From: a virus | DNA: 23,879 nt | IMG/VR virus record: IMGVR_UViG_3300009506_000188 | Span: 1 to 23,879 of that record | Strand: one strand, 5' to 3' | The notes under the pieces: model-generated | Seen by the model: the letters and a program-made list of their open reading frames with translations, nothing else | The model's database searches: none | What the model was told of the DNA's origin: nothing | Position numbers and translations under genes: made by a program | In this document: positions 14,708 to 21,760 of the stretch, one piece after another | Position numbering within the stretch: the first letter of the stretch is position 1 | Layout of the letters: each line of letters opens with the position of its first letter

Positions 14708-14896
14708 TTAGTAGTTTGGATACGGTCTCTTCGATTCAGTTTCAAGCCTTTCCTTGATGAACTTTCCAATGACCTGGCGTTCAACTGGCGTTCGCCACAT
14801 TAGGTCATCGTACTGTATTCCACCTCTCATAAAGTATGCCAAACTGACGCATTCTTCTAAGAGTATTTTGCTTGAATGACGAAGTTCTCCAAACAT
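14708..14896 (-). CDS. 62-aa ORF, probable -1 frameshift extension of gp26-like protein
   Basis: The sequence contains LAYFMRGGIQYDDLMWRTPVE (about 19-39), a pattern I associate with small phage proteins near tail genes, but I cannot name the family. The ATG at 14896-14894 lies in the 3' arm of a hairpin and has no Shine-Dalgarno sequence. Its frame is open upstream without a stop back to the poly-T run at the end of the gp26-like gene. A -1 slip at T TTT TTT would join residue 268 of that protein to 14 linker residues and then to this ORF, making a fusion of about 344 residues. It is therefore more likely to be made as an extension than as a free protein, comparable to the T part of lambda gpGT. 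Confidence 0.6.
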   Translation of the reverse strand: MFGELRHSSKILLEECVSLAYFMRGGIQYDDLMWRTPVERQVIGKFIKERLETESKRPYPNY

Positions 14897-14918
14897 CCGC
14901 TGAATTTCTTCAGCGGAT
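14895..14918 (-). promoter_or_regulatory. Perfect 10-bp hairpin with GAAA loop downstream of the slippery site
   Basis: On the minus strand ATCCGCTGAA pairs perfectly with TTCAGCGGAT around a GAAA tetraloop, a very stable loop type. It begins 19 bases after the slippery heptamer, longer than the usual 5-9 bases for a frameshift stimulator, and its 3' arm covers the ATG of the 62-aa ORF. It could stimulate the frameshift, block internal starts, or both. Confidence 0.6.
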
Positions 14919-14931
14919 CCTAACCTCAGCG

Positions 14932-15741
14932 TTATGAAAAAAAATCTATCGGGTTCAACGAAGGCGATAGAGTTATTTCTTCTTCACAATCCCTGCACTT
15001 AACCTTTGCTGATACATCAGCACCCCACTCACTGACGATTGGAATCTTGGCTGTGATCTTTCGAATGTGTCCAGCAGAAAGCTTTCTCAACCACTCATCA
15101 ATGAATGCTCGTTCGGTGTATCCATCCACGCTAACAATCAAATCCAACAGCGAACCAAGGATACCAGATGACAAATCTTCGTCAGACACAGCATCATTGT
15201 TGACAGCCTGATAGAACTTCAGAACACTGTCGTATCGTGGAGGTTGTAGCAAGACAACCTGACTATTGGGAAGAACTAAACGATATTTCTCAGTTATGTC
15301 CCTTTCTTCAATTTTGCGTGTTTGCCGTAGAAATGTATCCAAGCCTACCAAGTACGAGTGACTTTTGGCATTTTCACATTTGTGCGTGTACTGAACTTCA
15401 ATGCTGTCACCGTATGTCACTTTACGGAGACACACCATCAAGTAATCAACGTCCTTTGCAAGCAAGTCCAAAGGCTTCTTAATTTGGGGGATGCAGCGTC
15501 TGAACACATCAACGATCGCTGTACCGTTAAGTAGTTTGTCGGGAGATTTCATTACAAGTTCATCCAATGTAACCATTGGAAAAACAACAACTTCACCATC
15601 TACCACATCATCAGCCAATTCTCCATTTTTATAGAAAAGACCCCTTGATGGTAGGGCAAAGGTTTCACCAGGGATTCGAGCGCGTTCGAGTAAAGGGTTA
15701 CGAACGGGTTCTTGTGGTGAGGGTGTTTCAACTGTTGACAT
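14932..15741 (-). CDS. 26: gp26-like baseplate/tail-assembly protein (PF12322-type)
   Basis: This 269-residue protein resembles the T4 gp26 family, annotated as baseplate hub or tail-assembly protein. Supporting segments are: ALPSRGLFYKNGE (about 29-41), matching the LPSxGxxY start of the family, an EVVVFPMVTLDELVMKSPD region, the central MVCLRKVTYGDSIEVQYTHKC, and a C-terminal CRDCEEEITLSPSLNP strand, where a zinc-ribbon-like cysteine pair precedes a terminal phenylalanine pair. The start is ATG at 15741 with AGGAGA. It is divergent from the tape measure gene and carries a slippery heptamer right before its stop. This makes a tail-assembly chaperone role, like gpG with a gpGT extension, attractive. 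T4 gp26 is 208 residues. Confidence 0.7.
   Translation of the reverse strand: MSTVETPSPQEPVRNPLLERARIPGETFALPSRGLFYKNGELADDVVDGEVVVFPMVTLDELVMKSPDKLLNGTAIVDVFRRCIPQIKKPLDLLAKDVDYLMVCLRKVTYGDSIEVQYTHKCENAKSHSYLVGLDTFLRQTRKIEERDITEKYRLVLPNSQVVLLQPPRYDSVLKFYQAVNNDAVSDEDLSSGILGSLLDLIVSVDGYTERAFIDEWLRKLSAGHIRKITAKIPIVSEWGADVSAKVKCRDCEEEITLSPSLNPIDFFS
14938..14944 (-). other. Candidate -1 ribosomal slippery site T TTT TTT
   Basis: The minus strand carries eight T residues (14944-14937). In the gp26-like frame they read GAT TTT TTT TCA TAA, so the heptamer T TTT TTT has exactly the X XXY YYZ form, two codons before the stop. The -1 frame continues TTC ATA ACG CTG and stays open into the 62-aa ORF. 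Polymerase slippage on the T-run would be an alternative way to make the fusion. Confidence 0.6.
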
Positions 15742-15790
15742 ATTGTCTCCTATCTTTATGAAGTATGGCTATTTACATATACTATATGGA

Positions 15791-15798
15791 TATTTATT
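15791..15798 (-). promoter_or_regulatory. Putative late promoter (AATAAATA) for gp26-like gene
   Basis: The minus strand reads AATAAATA, about 50 bp upstream of the gp26-like start. With the plus-strand CATAAATA at 15825 it forms a divergent late promoter pair in the 124-bp gap between the two tail genes. Confidence 0.45.
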
Positions 15799-15824
15799 TC
15801 GTGATATTCAGTTGTTTCCACTCA

Positions 15825-15832
15825 CATAAATA
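15825..15832 (+). promoter_or_regulatory. Putative late promoter (CATAAATA) for tape measure gene
   Basis: CATAAATA lies 33 bp before the GTG start of the tape measure gene. It differs from TATAAATA at one base, as do several other elements in front of late genes in this window. Confidence 0.5.
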
Positions 15833-15865
15833 CAGTTTGCAACCAGCTTTTTAGGAAAAATCATC

Positions 15866-17650
15866 GTGGCAGAATGGTGGGAAAATAAGAATACCGTCCG
15901 AGGTTTAGCAGCAACTATGGCTGCTGAGTTCAAGCGTGCAAACGTTGGATGCTGTGATGATCAGACAGCATCATCCAGCGGTCATCGTAGAAGCCAAGAA
16001 GAATTCAACCGTGAACAGGAACAAGCAACTGAACGCTTGGGCATATTTGGTAAAGTACTGCGTGGTGTGTCAAATGCGGGCAAAACGCTGCAAGATGTAT
16101 TCACTGTTGTTTTGGGTGATGTTGTTCGCCGAGGCGCAGAAGATTTTTCGGCTGCCATGGAGCAAGGTGTTGAAGCTAACAAAGCGTGGCGTACACAGAT
16201 GTATGCCATCAAGCTTGGTGACACTGCTTCCAATATAGCAAATCTTTCTGCTGAGACAAGACAGTCTGTATTGGCTATGGGTGGCTTTGAAAAGTGGGTT
16301 GATCGAATTAACAATGTGAACGAAGAGTATTTTGGCTACATCGGTAACACAGCTGACACGACTCGCTTTCTTGCCAAGCAGATGCAGCTACTTGGTGAGT
16401 ATGGTGTCAAACCAAGCCTAGATGCAATGAAAGATCAAAGTGTGATTGCTGGTGGCACTAACAGAACTCTCAAAGACACTACATCTCTATTGGTCAAGTT
16501 AGGTGTTCCTGTCAAGAGACAGCAGGAGATGCTGCGAACACTGTTGGAAGATGAAAACATCCAAAATAAACTCCGTGGTAAGAACACCACTGAAGAACGG
16601 CTATCTGTTATTCGAAACCTGATGGCTCGGCAAGCAGAGTACCAAGCTCTTGGTTTATCTACTGAACAAGCAATGAAAGCAAGCAAAGCTTTAGAACAGA
16701 TTGGTGGTAAGAAGCCAGTTGATCGTATCAAGATGGCGGCCAAAGCAACTGCAGCATTGAGTGCAATGGGTATTGAAGGTGCCGCACGTGTTGGTGATAT
16801 CATTCGTATGGGTCAGCGAGCCACTAAAGATGATCAAGAGTGGGCTCGTAAGCGTTTGGGAATGGCAGAAGATGTTTATGCTGAATCCAAGCAGCTTGGT
16901 ATGGGATATGAAATGACAATATCTGCGCTCTATGAGAAGGGCGGACTTGCAGATCTTCTTGGTGAAGGTGGTGTATTCTCCACAAAACTAAAACAGAATA
17001 TTCAGGTTGTTGACAAGGTTACAGACTCGTACAATGTTCTGGGTGATCAGGCAGACAAATTTTCCAAAACACTTGTTCATGGTATGATGCTCAGCCAAGA
17101 AGCCATCAACTTCTTAAACAGAACAGTCCCTGGATTGCTAACGCAGAAAGGTCCTTTGGGAGCTGGTGCACTTACTGCAATCGAAGGAGCTGTTAGAATG
17201 GCAGGTGCCCAAGGCATCATGACAGAAAAAGAAGGTAAAGAACTTATTGCTGCTGTCAAAGAAGGTGGAACTGAGTTTGCAAAGAGCCTTGGATTAGATA
17301 ACATGGCTGAAAAGATTGTGGATAATCCAATGGTGCAGGGCATTGGTAACATTAAGGATAGTGTTGTTGATTGGTACCATGATTGGAAGAAAACAATATT
17401 TGGTGATGAAAAGGAAGACAATCAGAAGAAGATTGAGGAACTCCAAAAGCAAAATGCTGACTCACTTGACAAAATTAGTAAACTCGTTGCACAGCAAAAT
17501 CAGCATTTCAGCAAGCTAACCCAGTACACTATTGATGCTGAGGCAAATAAGATCTCAAGTCGCAAGAAACAATTGGATGCTTTGGAAGGTATTAAGAGCC
17601 ACACCAAGCCAAAGGCTCAATTTGGAGGTCTTAGGGGCAATGCGGACTAA
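15866..17650 (+). CDS. 29: Tail tape measure protein, gp29-like
   Basis: This 594-residue protein most likely sets tail length, as T4 gp29 does (590 residues). It is predominantly helical, with many Ala, Gln, Lys and Glu heptad-like stretches (for example KVLRGVSNAGKTLQDVF near 64-80 and RIKMAAKATAALSAMGIEGA near 281-300), a Gly/Ala-rich hydrophobic stretch (GPLGAGALTAIEGAVRMAGA, about 430-449), and a final coiled-coil segment QKKIEELQKQNADSLDKISK. This composition and length are typical of tape measures, which show little sequence conservation. The start is GTG at 15866 with AGGAAAAA just upstream and a late promoter 33 bp before it. It is divergent from the gp26-like gene and followed by the portal gene, an arrangement different from T4, where gp29 follows gp28 in the hub operon. 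Confidence 0.65.
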   Translation: MAEWWENKNTVRGLAATMAAEFKRANVGCCDDQTASSSGHRRSQEEFNREQEQATERLGIFGKVLRGVSNAGKTLQDVFTVVLGDVVRRGAEDFSAAMEQGVEANKAWRTQMYAIKLGDTASNIANLSAETRQSVLAMGGFEKWVDRINNVNEEYFGYIGNTADTTRFLAKQMQLLGEYGVKPSLDAMKDQSVIAGGTNRTLKDTTSLLVKLGVPVKRQQEMLRTLLEDENIQNKLRGKNTTEERLSVIRNLMARQAEYQALGLSTEQAMKASKALEQIGGKKPVDRIKMAAKATAALSAMGIEGAARVGDIIRMGQRATKDDQEWARKRLGMAEDVYAESKQLGMGYEMTISALYEKGGLADLLGEGGVFSTKLKQNIQVVDKVTDSYNVLGDQADKFSKTLVHGMMLSQEAINFLNRTVPGLLTQKGPLGAGALTAIEGAVRMAGAQGIMTEKEGKELIAAVKEGGTEFAKSLGLDNMAEKIVDNPMVQGIGNIKDSVVDWYHDWKKTIFGDEKEDNQKKIEELQKQNADSLDKISKLVAQQNQHFSKLTQYTIDAEANKISSRKKQLDALEGIKSHTKPKAQFGGLRGNAD

Positions 17651-17678
17651 ACGTTTGCGTCCCCACGAGATTCCAAAC

Positions 17679-17686
17679 TATAAATA
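17679..17686 (+). promoter_or_regulatory. Late promoter TATAAATA before portal gene
   Basis: TATAAATA is an exact match to the T4 late consensus, 22 bp before the portal start, with AGGAAA as ribosome binding site between. It is the clearest late promoter on the plus strand. Confidence 0.7.
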
Positions 17687-17708
17687 GCGGAAACCTATAG
17701 GAAACAGC

Positions 17709-19388
17709 ATGACAGCACCAAAGTGGACCGGATTTTATAAGTTAATTGAGCCAAAGCCAAATGTCACCAAAGTAACGGACAATCAGTCTATTGGTGATCA
17801 GGGTGCTTATGGTAACTTCAGTTGGTACCAGCGTTTAGTACAGGGCTCTGCATCTCGTCTTACACGTTACCGCGAATACGACCTCATGGATAATGACGTT
17901 GAGGTTGCTCGCGCGCTTGATACGATCGCGGAGGAAATGACTGGCAACGAACCCAAAACAGACGAATGTCTGATCGTTCAGGTTGATGCTGAAAAGGAAG
18001 AAGCGGTCTCAAATAACACTGTTGTCACCTTAAAGGCCGCTCTCAAATATTGGTCACAAATTCACGATTGGGAAAATCGACTCTTCAAAGTTTCTCGTAT
18101 TGTTGTCAAGTATGGTGATTGTTTCTTCCGAAAAGTTAAACAAGAGCCAACCATCAAATGGCAGTACATACATCCAAAAAACATTGTTGGTGCACTTGTT
18201 GATGAAAAGGATGTTACAAATGTCCTTGGGTGGCAGGTTAAGACTGACTCAAAGAAAGTGAAGGCAAGCTACGGTGTTCCGGTAACAAATGCATCTAGTG
18301 ACATTGAAACGGAGCTCGTGCCATCGGATGAAATTGTTCGTTTCACACTCAGTGATGACATGTCAGATGCAGCACCATTTGGTGACTCTGTTCTCGGACC
18401 AGTTTACCGTGCACACAAGCAGAAAGAACTGCTTGAAGATGCTATTCTCATCTATCGTATTCAGCGTGCACCAGAGCGTCGTGTTTTCTACATTGACGTT
18501 GGTAAAATGCCTCCACAGCGTGTCAAGACATATCTGGAACAGATCAAGAATGAAATTAAGCAGAAGAAGGTTCCAAATATCAATGGTGGTAACAGCAACG
18601 TAGATTCCGTTTACAATCCACAGTCAATGAGTGAAGACTTCTTCTTTGCTCAGCGTGCGGATGGACGTGGCTCTAAGGTTGATACCCTGCCAGGTGGACA
18701 AGGTCTTGGTGAATTGGCTGATTTGGAATATTTCCAGAAGAAAGTGTGGCGTGGTTTGCGCATCCCAACATCCTACATGACAGAAGGTGCTGAAGGTGCT
18801 ATCTTTAATGATGGCAAGGTTGGCGTTGCATATATTCAGGAACTGCGTTTTGCACTATACATTCAGCGCTTGCAGGGATATGTTGAAAAGATCATGGATG
18901 AAGAGTTCAAGAAATATCTTCGTCGTTCAAATATTATAATTGATGAATCCATCTATCGTATTCGTTTACCAGAGCCTACAAACTTTGGTAAGTATCGTCA
19001 GCAGGAAGTTGATGCTGCTCTACTTGGAACATATGGTTCTGCAGATGCAATCCCATATCTATCCAAGCGTTACATCCTATCTCGCTACTTGCAGTTGGAA
19101 GATGAAGAGATCATCACAAATGAGCGTATGCTTCGTGAAGAGAAGGGCATGGATCCTGATGTTGCCAAGCCTGGTGATCTCCAGCTTCTGTATGGTGCTG
19201 GTGAGGAAGGTCTTGCTGGAGGCATGGGTGGCGTTGGTGGAATGTCAGCATTTGGTGGTCCAGCCCCAGTAGGTGCACCTGGTGAGGAAGGTCTTGGTGC
19301 GGAGGCTGGTGCCACACCTGAAGCTGGTGCAGCTGGGGGAGCAGCACCTGAAGCTGGTGTGGCAGGTCCTGCAGGAGCAGGTGGCTAA
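17709..19388 (+). CDS. 20: Portal vertex protein gp20
   Basis: gp20 forms the dodecameric portal through which DNA enters and leaves the head and on which the prohead is nucleated. The 559-residue protein (T4: 524) has the usual T4-type gp20 segments: NFSWYQRLVQGSASRLTRYR near the N-terminus, DNDVEVARALDTIAEEMTGN, IYRIQRAPERRVFYIDVGKM (about 255-274), DFFFAQRADGRGSKVDTLPG (about 311-330) and LRIPTSYM. These are regions commonly used as gp20 markers in aquatic phage surveys. The last 60 residues are a Gly/Ala/Glu/Pro low-complexity tail, probably flexible. The start is ATG with AGGAAA and a TATAAATA late promoter. It opens the head gene cluster. Confidence 0.95.
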   Translation: MTAPKWTGFYKLIEPKPNVTKVTDNQSIGDQGAYGNFSWYQRLVQGSASRLTRYREYDLMDNDVEVARALDTIAEEMTGNEPKTDECLIVQVDAEKEEAVSNNTVVTLKAALKYWSQIHDWENRLFKVSRIVVKYGDCFFRKVKQEPTIKWQYIHPKNIVGALVDEKDVTNVLGWQVKTDSKKVKASYGVPVTNASSDIETELVPSDEIVRFTLSDDMSDAAPFGDSVLGPVYRAHKQKELLEDAILIYRIQRAPERRVFYIDVGKMPPQRVKTYLEQIKNEIKQKKVPNINGGNSNVDSVYNPQSMSEDFFFAQRADGRGSKVDTLPGGQGLGELADLEYFQKKVWRGLRIPTSYMTEGAEGAIFNDGKVGVAYIQELRFALYIQRLQGYVEKIMDEEFKKYLRRSNIIIDESIYRIRLPEPTNFGKYRQQEVDAALLGTYGSADAIPYLSKRYILSRYLQLEDEEIITNERMLREEKGMDPDVAKPGDLQLLYGAGEEGLAGGMGGVGGMSAFGGPAPVGAPGEEGLGAEAGATPEAGAAGGAAPEAGVAGPAGAGG

Positions 19389-19389
19389 C

Positions 19390-19397
19390 GATAAATA
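19390..19397 (+). promoter_or_regulatory. Putative late promoter (GATAAATA)
   Basis: GATAAATA lies directly after the portal stop codon and 28 bp before the next ATG, with AAGGAG between. It is a one-base variant of the late consensus. Confidence 0.45.
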
Positions 19398-19424
19398 CGT
19401 AAAACACTATTTAAGGAGTCAAAC

Positions 19425-20438
19425 ATGAAAAACTTATTTGCCGCATTTGCAGGTTTTGTACTGCTTGTCGCATCAGCAACTGCCCTTGCATTGCAGGCAG
19501 GTGGTTACCGACTAACCATGACAGGGTCGGTTGATGGTGACACACCAATCTCTATAACAGAGGTTGAATTCCTTTCTGCTTCCAGTGATGTTTTTGAGGC
19601 CGATCTGGGATATTCTATTTGTGGTTGGGACCGCGTGATCGCAAGTGGCACTTACGCTGGAACATATCAGGTTGGTTGCGATACATTCTCAACAAATCGT
19701 CTTGGTGATCCAAACGTAACTATTGCAATTCCATCTGATTGGCGTACCGCAATCAAGACTCGTCGTCAGATATACACGATGCTTGATAACAACTTCAACA
19801 CATATTGGACAACAGCAGACAAAGTCACAGCAGATGACCCTTATAGCATTCAGTATACTATTCATACTGGCAATGATGTCCCTGCTCGTACTCTTCCATC
19901 AGTAACGGCTTACGCAATTACGATTCCAGTTGCCGACCTCAGTACTGGTGCCCCTATTGCTTGGACAGTAGAATACTTCGACGCGGCTGTTGGTAACTGG
20001 CTTCAGGACTCTGTTGTCACCTCTGATGACGTTAACTGGAGCTCTGCTGCTAGTGTTTGGAAAACTACACCAGATTTCAACTACGTAGATATCAGCAGCA
20101 CTATTACAGGAACTGACACGAGTGGGAACACGTTACAGTATGTTGTTGGTGCCGTTGAGGTTGTTTTGACTGAGCCAGGCACGTCTCCAGTGACCCTTGT
20201 TGATGGTACTGATTACACAGCTACTGATGGTACAACCATCACTCTTACAACTCCTCCTGCAACCGGTTCCACTTTGTCCGTAACGTCAACGTTGTACTAT
20301 CTTGTTGATGGCTCAACTTACAAATTGTGGAATGGCACTGATTGGGGTAGCGCACTTGGAAGCGCAGCTGTCACAACTGCTAAGACAAGAATCAGCGATG
20401 GTGCACGTCTTGGTTATCGCCTAGAATTCGACCTTTAA
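19425..20438 (+). CDS. Unknown protein with N-terminal signal-like segment, 337 aa
   Basis: I do not recognise this protein. The first 25 residues (MKNLFAAFAGFVLLVASATA) have a Lys followed by a long hydrophobic stretch and Ala-rich end, like a secretion signal with possible cleavage after ALA at 21-23. The rest is rich in Thr, Ser, Asp, Gly and Val with beta-strand patterns such as VTLVDGTDYTATDGTTITLT and YYLVDGSTYKLWNGTDWGS (about 285-303), reminiscent of tail-fibre or surface decoration folds. The start is ATG with AAGGAG at 19413-19418 and a late promoter variant upstream. It lies between portal and prohead core genes, where T4 has no such gene. It could be a head-surface protein or one exported to the host envelope. 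Confidence 0.7.
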   Translation: MKNLFAAFAGFVLLVASATALALQAGGYRLTMTGSVDGDTPISITEVEFLSASSDVFEADLGYSICGWDRVIASGTYAGTYQVGCDTFSTNRLGDPNVTIAIPSDWRTAIKTRRQIYTMLDNNFNTYWTTADKVTADDPYSIQYTIHTGNDVPARTLPSVTAYAITIPVADLSTGAPIAWTVEYFDAAVGNWLQDSVVTSDDVNWSSAASVWKTTPDFNYVDISSTITGTDTSGNTLQYVVGAVEVVLTEPGTSPVTLVDGTDYTATDGTTITLTTPPATGSTLSVTSTLYYLVDGSTYKLWNGTDWGSALGSAAVTTAKTRISDGARLGYRLEFDL

Positions 20439-20462
20439 TATAGGGAGCAGGGCAAAATCACG

Positions 20463-20470
20463 AATAAATA
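20463..20470 (+). promoter_or_regulatory. Putative late promoter (AATAAATA), first of two
   Basis: AATAAATA lies 18 bp upstream of a second element, CATAAATA at 20481. Together they precede the small core-protein gene. Either may be the functional one. Confidence 0.35.
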
Positions 20471-20480
20471 CCTCTAACAC

Positions 20481-20488
20481 CATAAATA
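20481..20488 (+). promoter_or_regulatory. Putative late promoter (CATAAATA), second of two
   Basis: CATAAATA lies 18 bp before the start at 20506, with AGAGGAGAA between. It is a one-base variant of the late consensus and is identical in sequence to those at 15825 and 23021. Confidence 0.5.
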
Positions 20489-20505
20489 GTAAGAGGAGAA
20501 TTTGT

Positions 20506-20661
20506 ATGGCTGACAGAGAAAAGCTAAATGCAATGCTTGATGCATTGATCAACAACAACCCTGAAGAGGCTCAGATCGCATTTCACGATTATTTGGGTGA
20601 TAGAATGCGTGAAGAGATGCACGGTGTTTCTGAAGAAGCACCAGATTCTGACGACGAGTAA
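20506..20661 (+). CDS. Small prohead-core-like protein, 51 aa (gp67-like position)
   Basis: This gene is short but convincing: ATG at 20506, AGAGGAG just upstream and a late promoter before it. The 51-residue product is acidic, starting MADREKLNAMLDALINNN and ending in EEAPDSDDE. Its N-terminal half shares the pattern L-x-AML-x-ALI...A...H-x-YL with the start of the next protein. In T4 the genes between portal gp20 and protease gp21 are the prohead core proteins gp67 and gp68, which are acidic and cut during maturation; position and charge suggest this is an equivalent. The next gene's AAAGGA overlaps the stop codon, so the two are closely coupled. Confidence 0.65.
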   Translation: MADREKLNAMLDALINNNPEEAQIAFHDYLGDRMREEMHGVSEEAPDSDDE

Positions 20662-20673
20662 AAGGATACTACA

Positions 20674-21735
20674 ATGAAGAAACATCTACGCGCCATGCTT
20701 GAAGCTTTGATTTCTGACGATACAGATGCAGCTTCCAAGCACCTTCATGCCTACCTTGCTGCTACCTCTCGTAAACTAGTCCTTGGTGAAGAAAAGGAAG
20801 AGATGGAAGACGAGAAGGAAGAAAAAGAAGAGAAGGAAGAGAAGAAGGAAAAGAAAGGTAAGAAGGAAAAGTCCGAAAAGGAAGAAGATGAGGACGAGGA
20901 TGAAGACGAAGATGAGGACGAGGATGAAGACGATGAGAAAGAAGAAGTCGACGAAGGTATCCTTGACCAGATCGACGAGGGTCTTCTAAACGAAATTTTT
21001 GAGATTGTCCTTGAGAAGAAGCCATCCGCTGGTATGACAAAGAAAGAGAAATCTGCTCTTGTCAAGAAAGCCAAAGCTGGTAAAGATATTGGTGAGAAGG
21101 GCAAGAAGTTCAAGGAAGTCGAAAAGAAAGCTGCAAAGCGTTATGGCTCTGAAGAAGCTGGCAAGAAAGTTGCAGCTGCTGCTATGTGGCGAAATGCTGC
21201 TGAGGCTATGGAGTTTGATAACAGCTGGGAATACAATTGTGATGGTGAAGTCTTTAAGAAGACTGTTCACAAGGATAATTCCCGTGGCTACAACAATCCC
21301 AAGGGTACAAAGCTAAGTGCTGATGCCAAGTCTGGTGCAAGTGAAAAGAAAGCTGATGCATACAAGACAAAGCCACACAAGAGCAACTCGATGGATGCTA
21401 AAGCTGAAGACAAGGGTGCAAAAGGTCTAAAGAAGGTTTCCAGCGATACAAAGAGCCCTCATGGTGATGGTATGAAGGAAGATCGTCGTACCGACAAAGC
21501 ACGCAACGTTCATGGTTCCCGTGATGGTAAAGAGCTAGCTGAAAAGTGGGCACATCCAGGCAAGATGGATACCAAGGAAAAGGGCAAGTACAAAGGTAAG
21601 ACTGAGGCAGAGCTGAAGTCAATGCTGAATGCACTCAAGAAGTCTGGTCCACATAAGAAGGGTTCCGCAGACTACGAGAAGCAGAATGAACTAGAATTTG
21701 CTCTTCGTGCAAAGCACAACTTTGGTAAAGTCTAA
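20674..21735 (+). CDS. Prohead-core-like polyampholyte protein, 353 aa (gp67/gp68 position)
   Basis: The protein lies between the portal and protease genes, at the place of T4 gp67/gp68. Regions in order: an N-terminal helix (MKKHLRAMLEALISDD) shared with the 51-aa protein; a Glu/Lys tract and then an Asp/Glu tract (about 45-92) encoded partly by a 24-bp tandem repeat; a helical segment with DEGILDQIDEGLLNEIFEIV; a Lys-rich domain containing GMTKKEKSALVKKAKAGKDI (about 115-134) and AAAAMWRN; a Lys/Ser/Gly-rich linker; and a C-terminal KGKTEAELKSMLNALKKSGP segment followed by HKKGS. The last two modules resemble ones I have seen in other phage proteins of unknown role. The acidic tract fits an internal core peptide. 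The start is ATG at 20674 with AAAGGA. Confidence 0.6.
   Translation: MKKHLRAMLEALISDDTDAASKHLHAYLAATSRKLVLGEEKEEMEDEKEEKEEKEEKKEKKGKKEKSEKEEDEDEDEDEDEDEDEDDEKEEVDEGILDQIDEGLLNEIFEIVLEKKPSAGMTKKEKSALVKKAKAGKDIGEKGKKFKEVEKKAAKRYGSEEAGKKVAAAAMWRNAAEAMEFDNSWEYNCDGEVFKKTVHKDNSRGYNNPKGTKLSADAKSGASEKKADAYKTKPHKSNSMDAKAEDKGAKGLKKVSSDTKSPHGDGMKEDRRTDKARNVHGSRDGKELAEKWAHPGKMDTKEKGKYKGKTEAELKSMLNALKKSGPHKKGSADYEKQNELEFALRAKHNFGKV
20887..20934 (+). repeat. Two 24-bp tandem repeats encoding Asp/Glu alternation
   Basis: Units 20887-20910 and 20911-20934 match at 23 of 24 bases (GATGAGGACGAGGATGAAGA is the shared start). They encode alternating Asp and Glu within the core-like protein. The near-identity suggests recent duplication, and the copy number may vary between isolates. 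Confidence 0.85.
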
Positions 21736-21760
21736 GCAACGCTAAACAAGGAAAAAGATC

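Noticed and set aside
15730-15762. A third AACTGTTGACA block as a rightward sigma70 promoter before the tape measure gene
   Set aside because: The -35 matches, but the best -10 (TATGAA with a 16-base spacer) is weak, and the block lies in the first codons of the gp26-like gene. A late promoter already explains the downstream gene.
20751-21113. Minus-strand serine-rich ORF of 120 codons
   Set aside because: It is the reverse reading of the Glu/Lys codon repeats in the core-like gene; its serine-rich sequence is an artefact of GAA and GAG codons.
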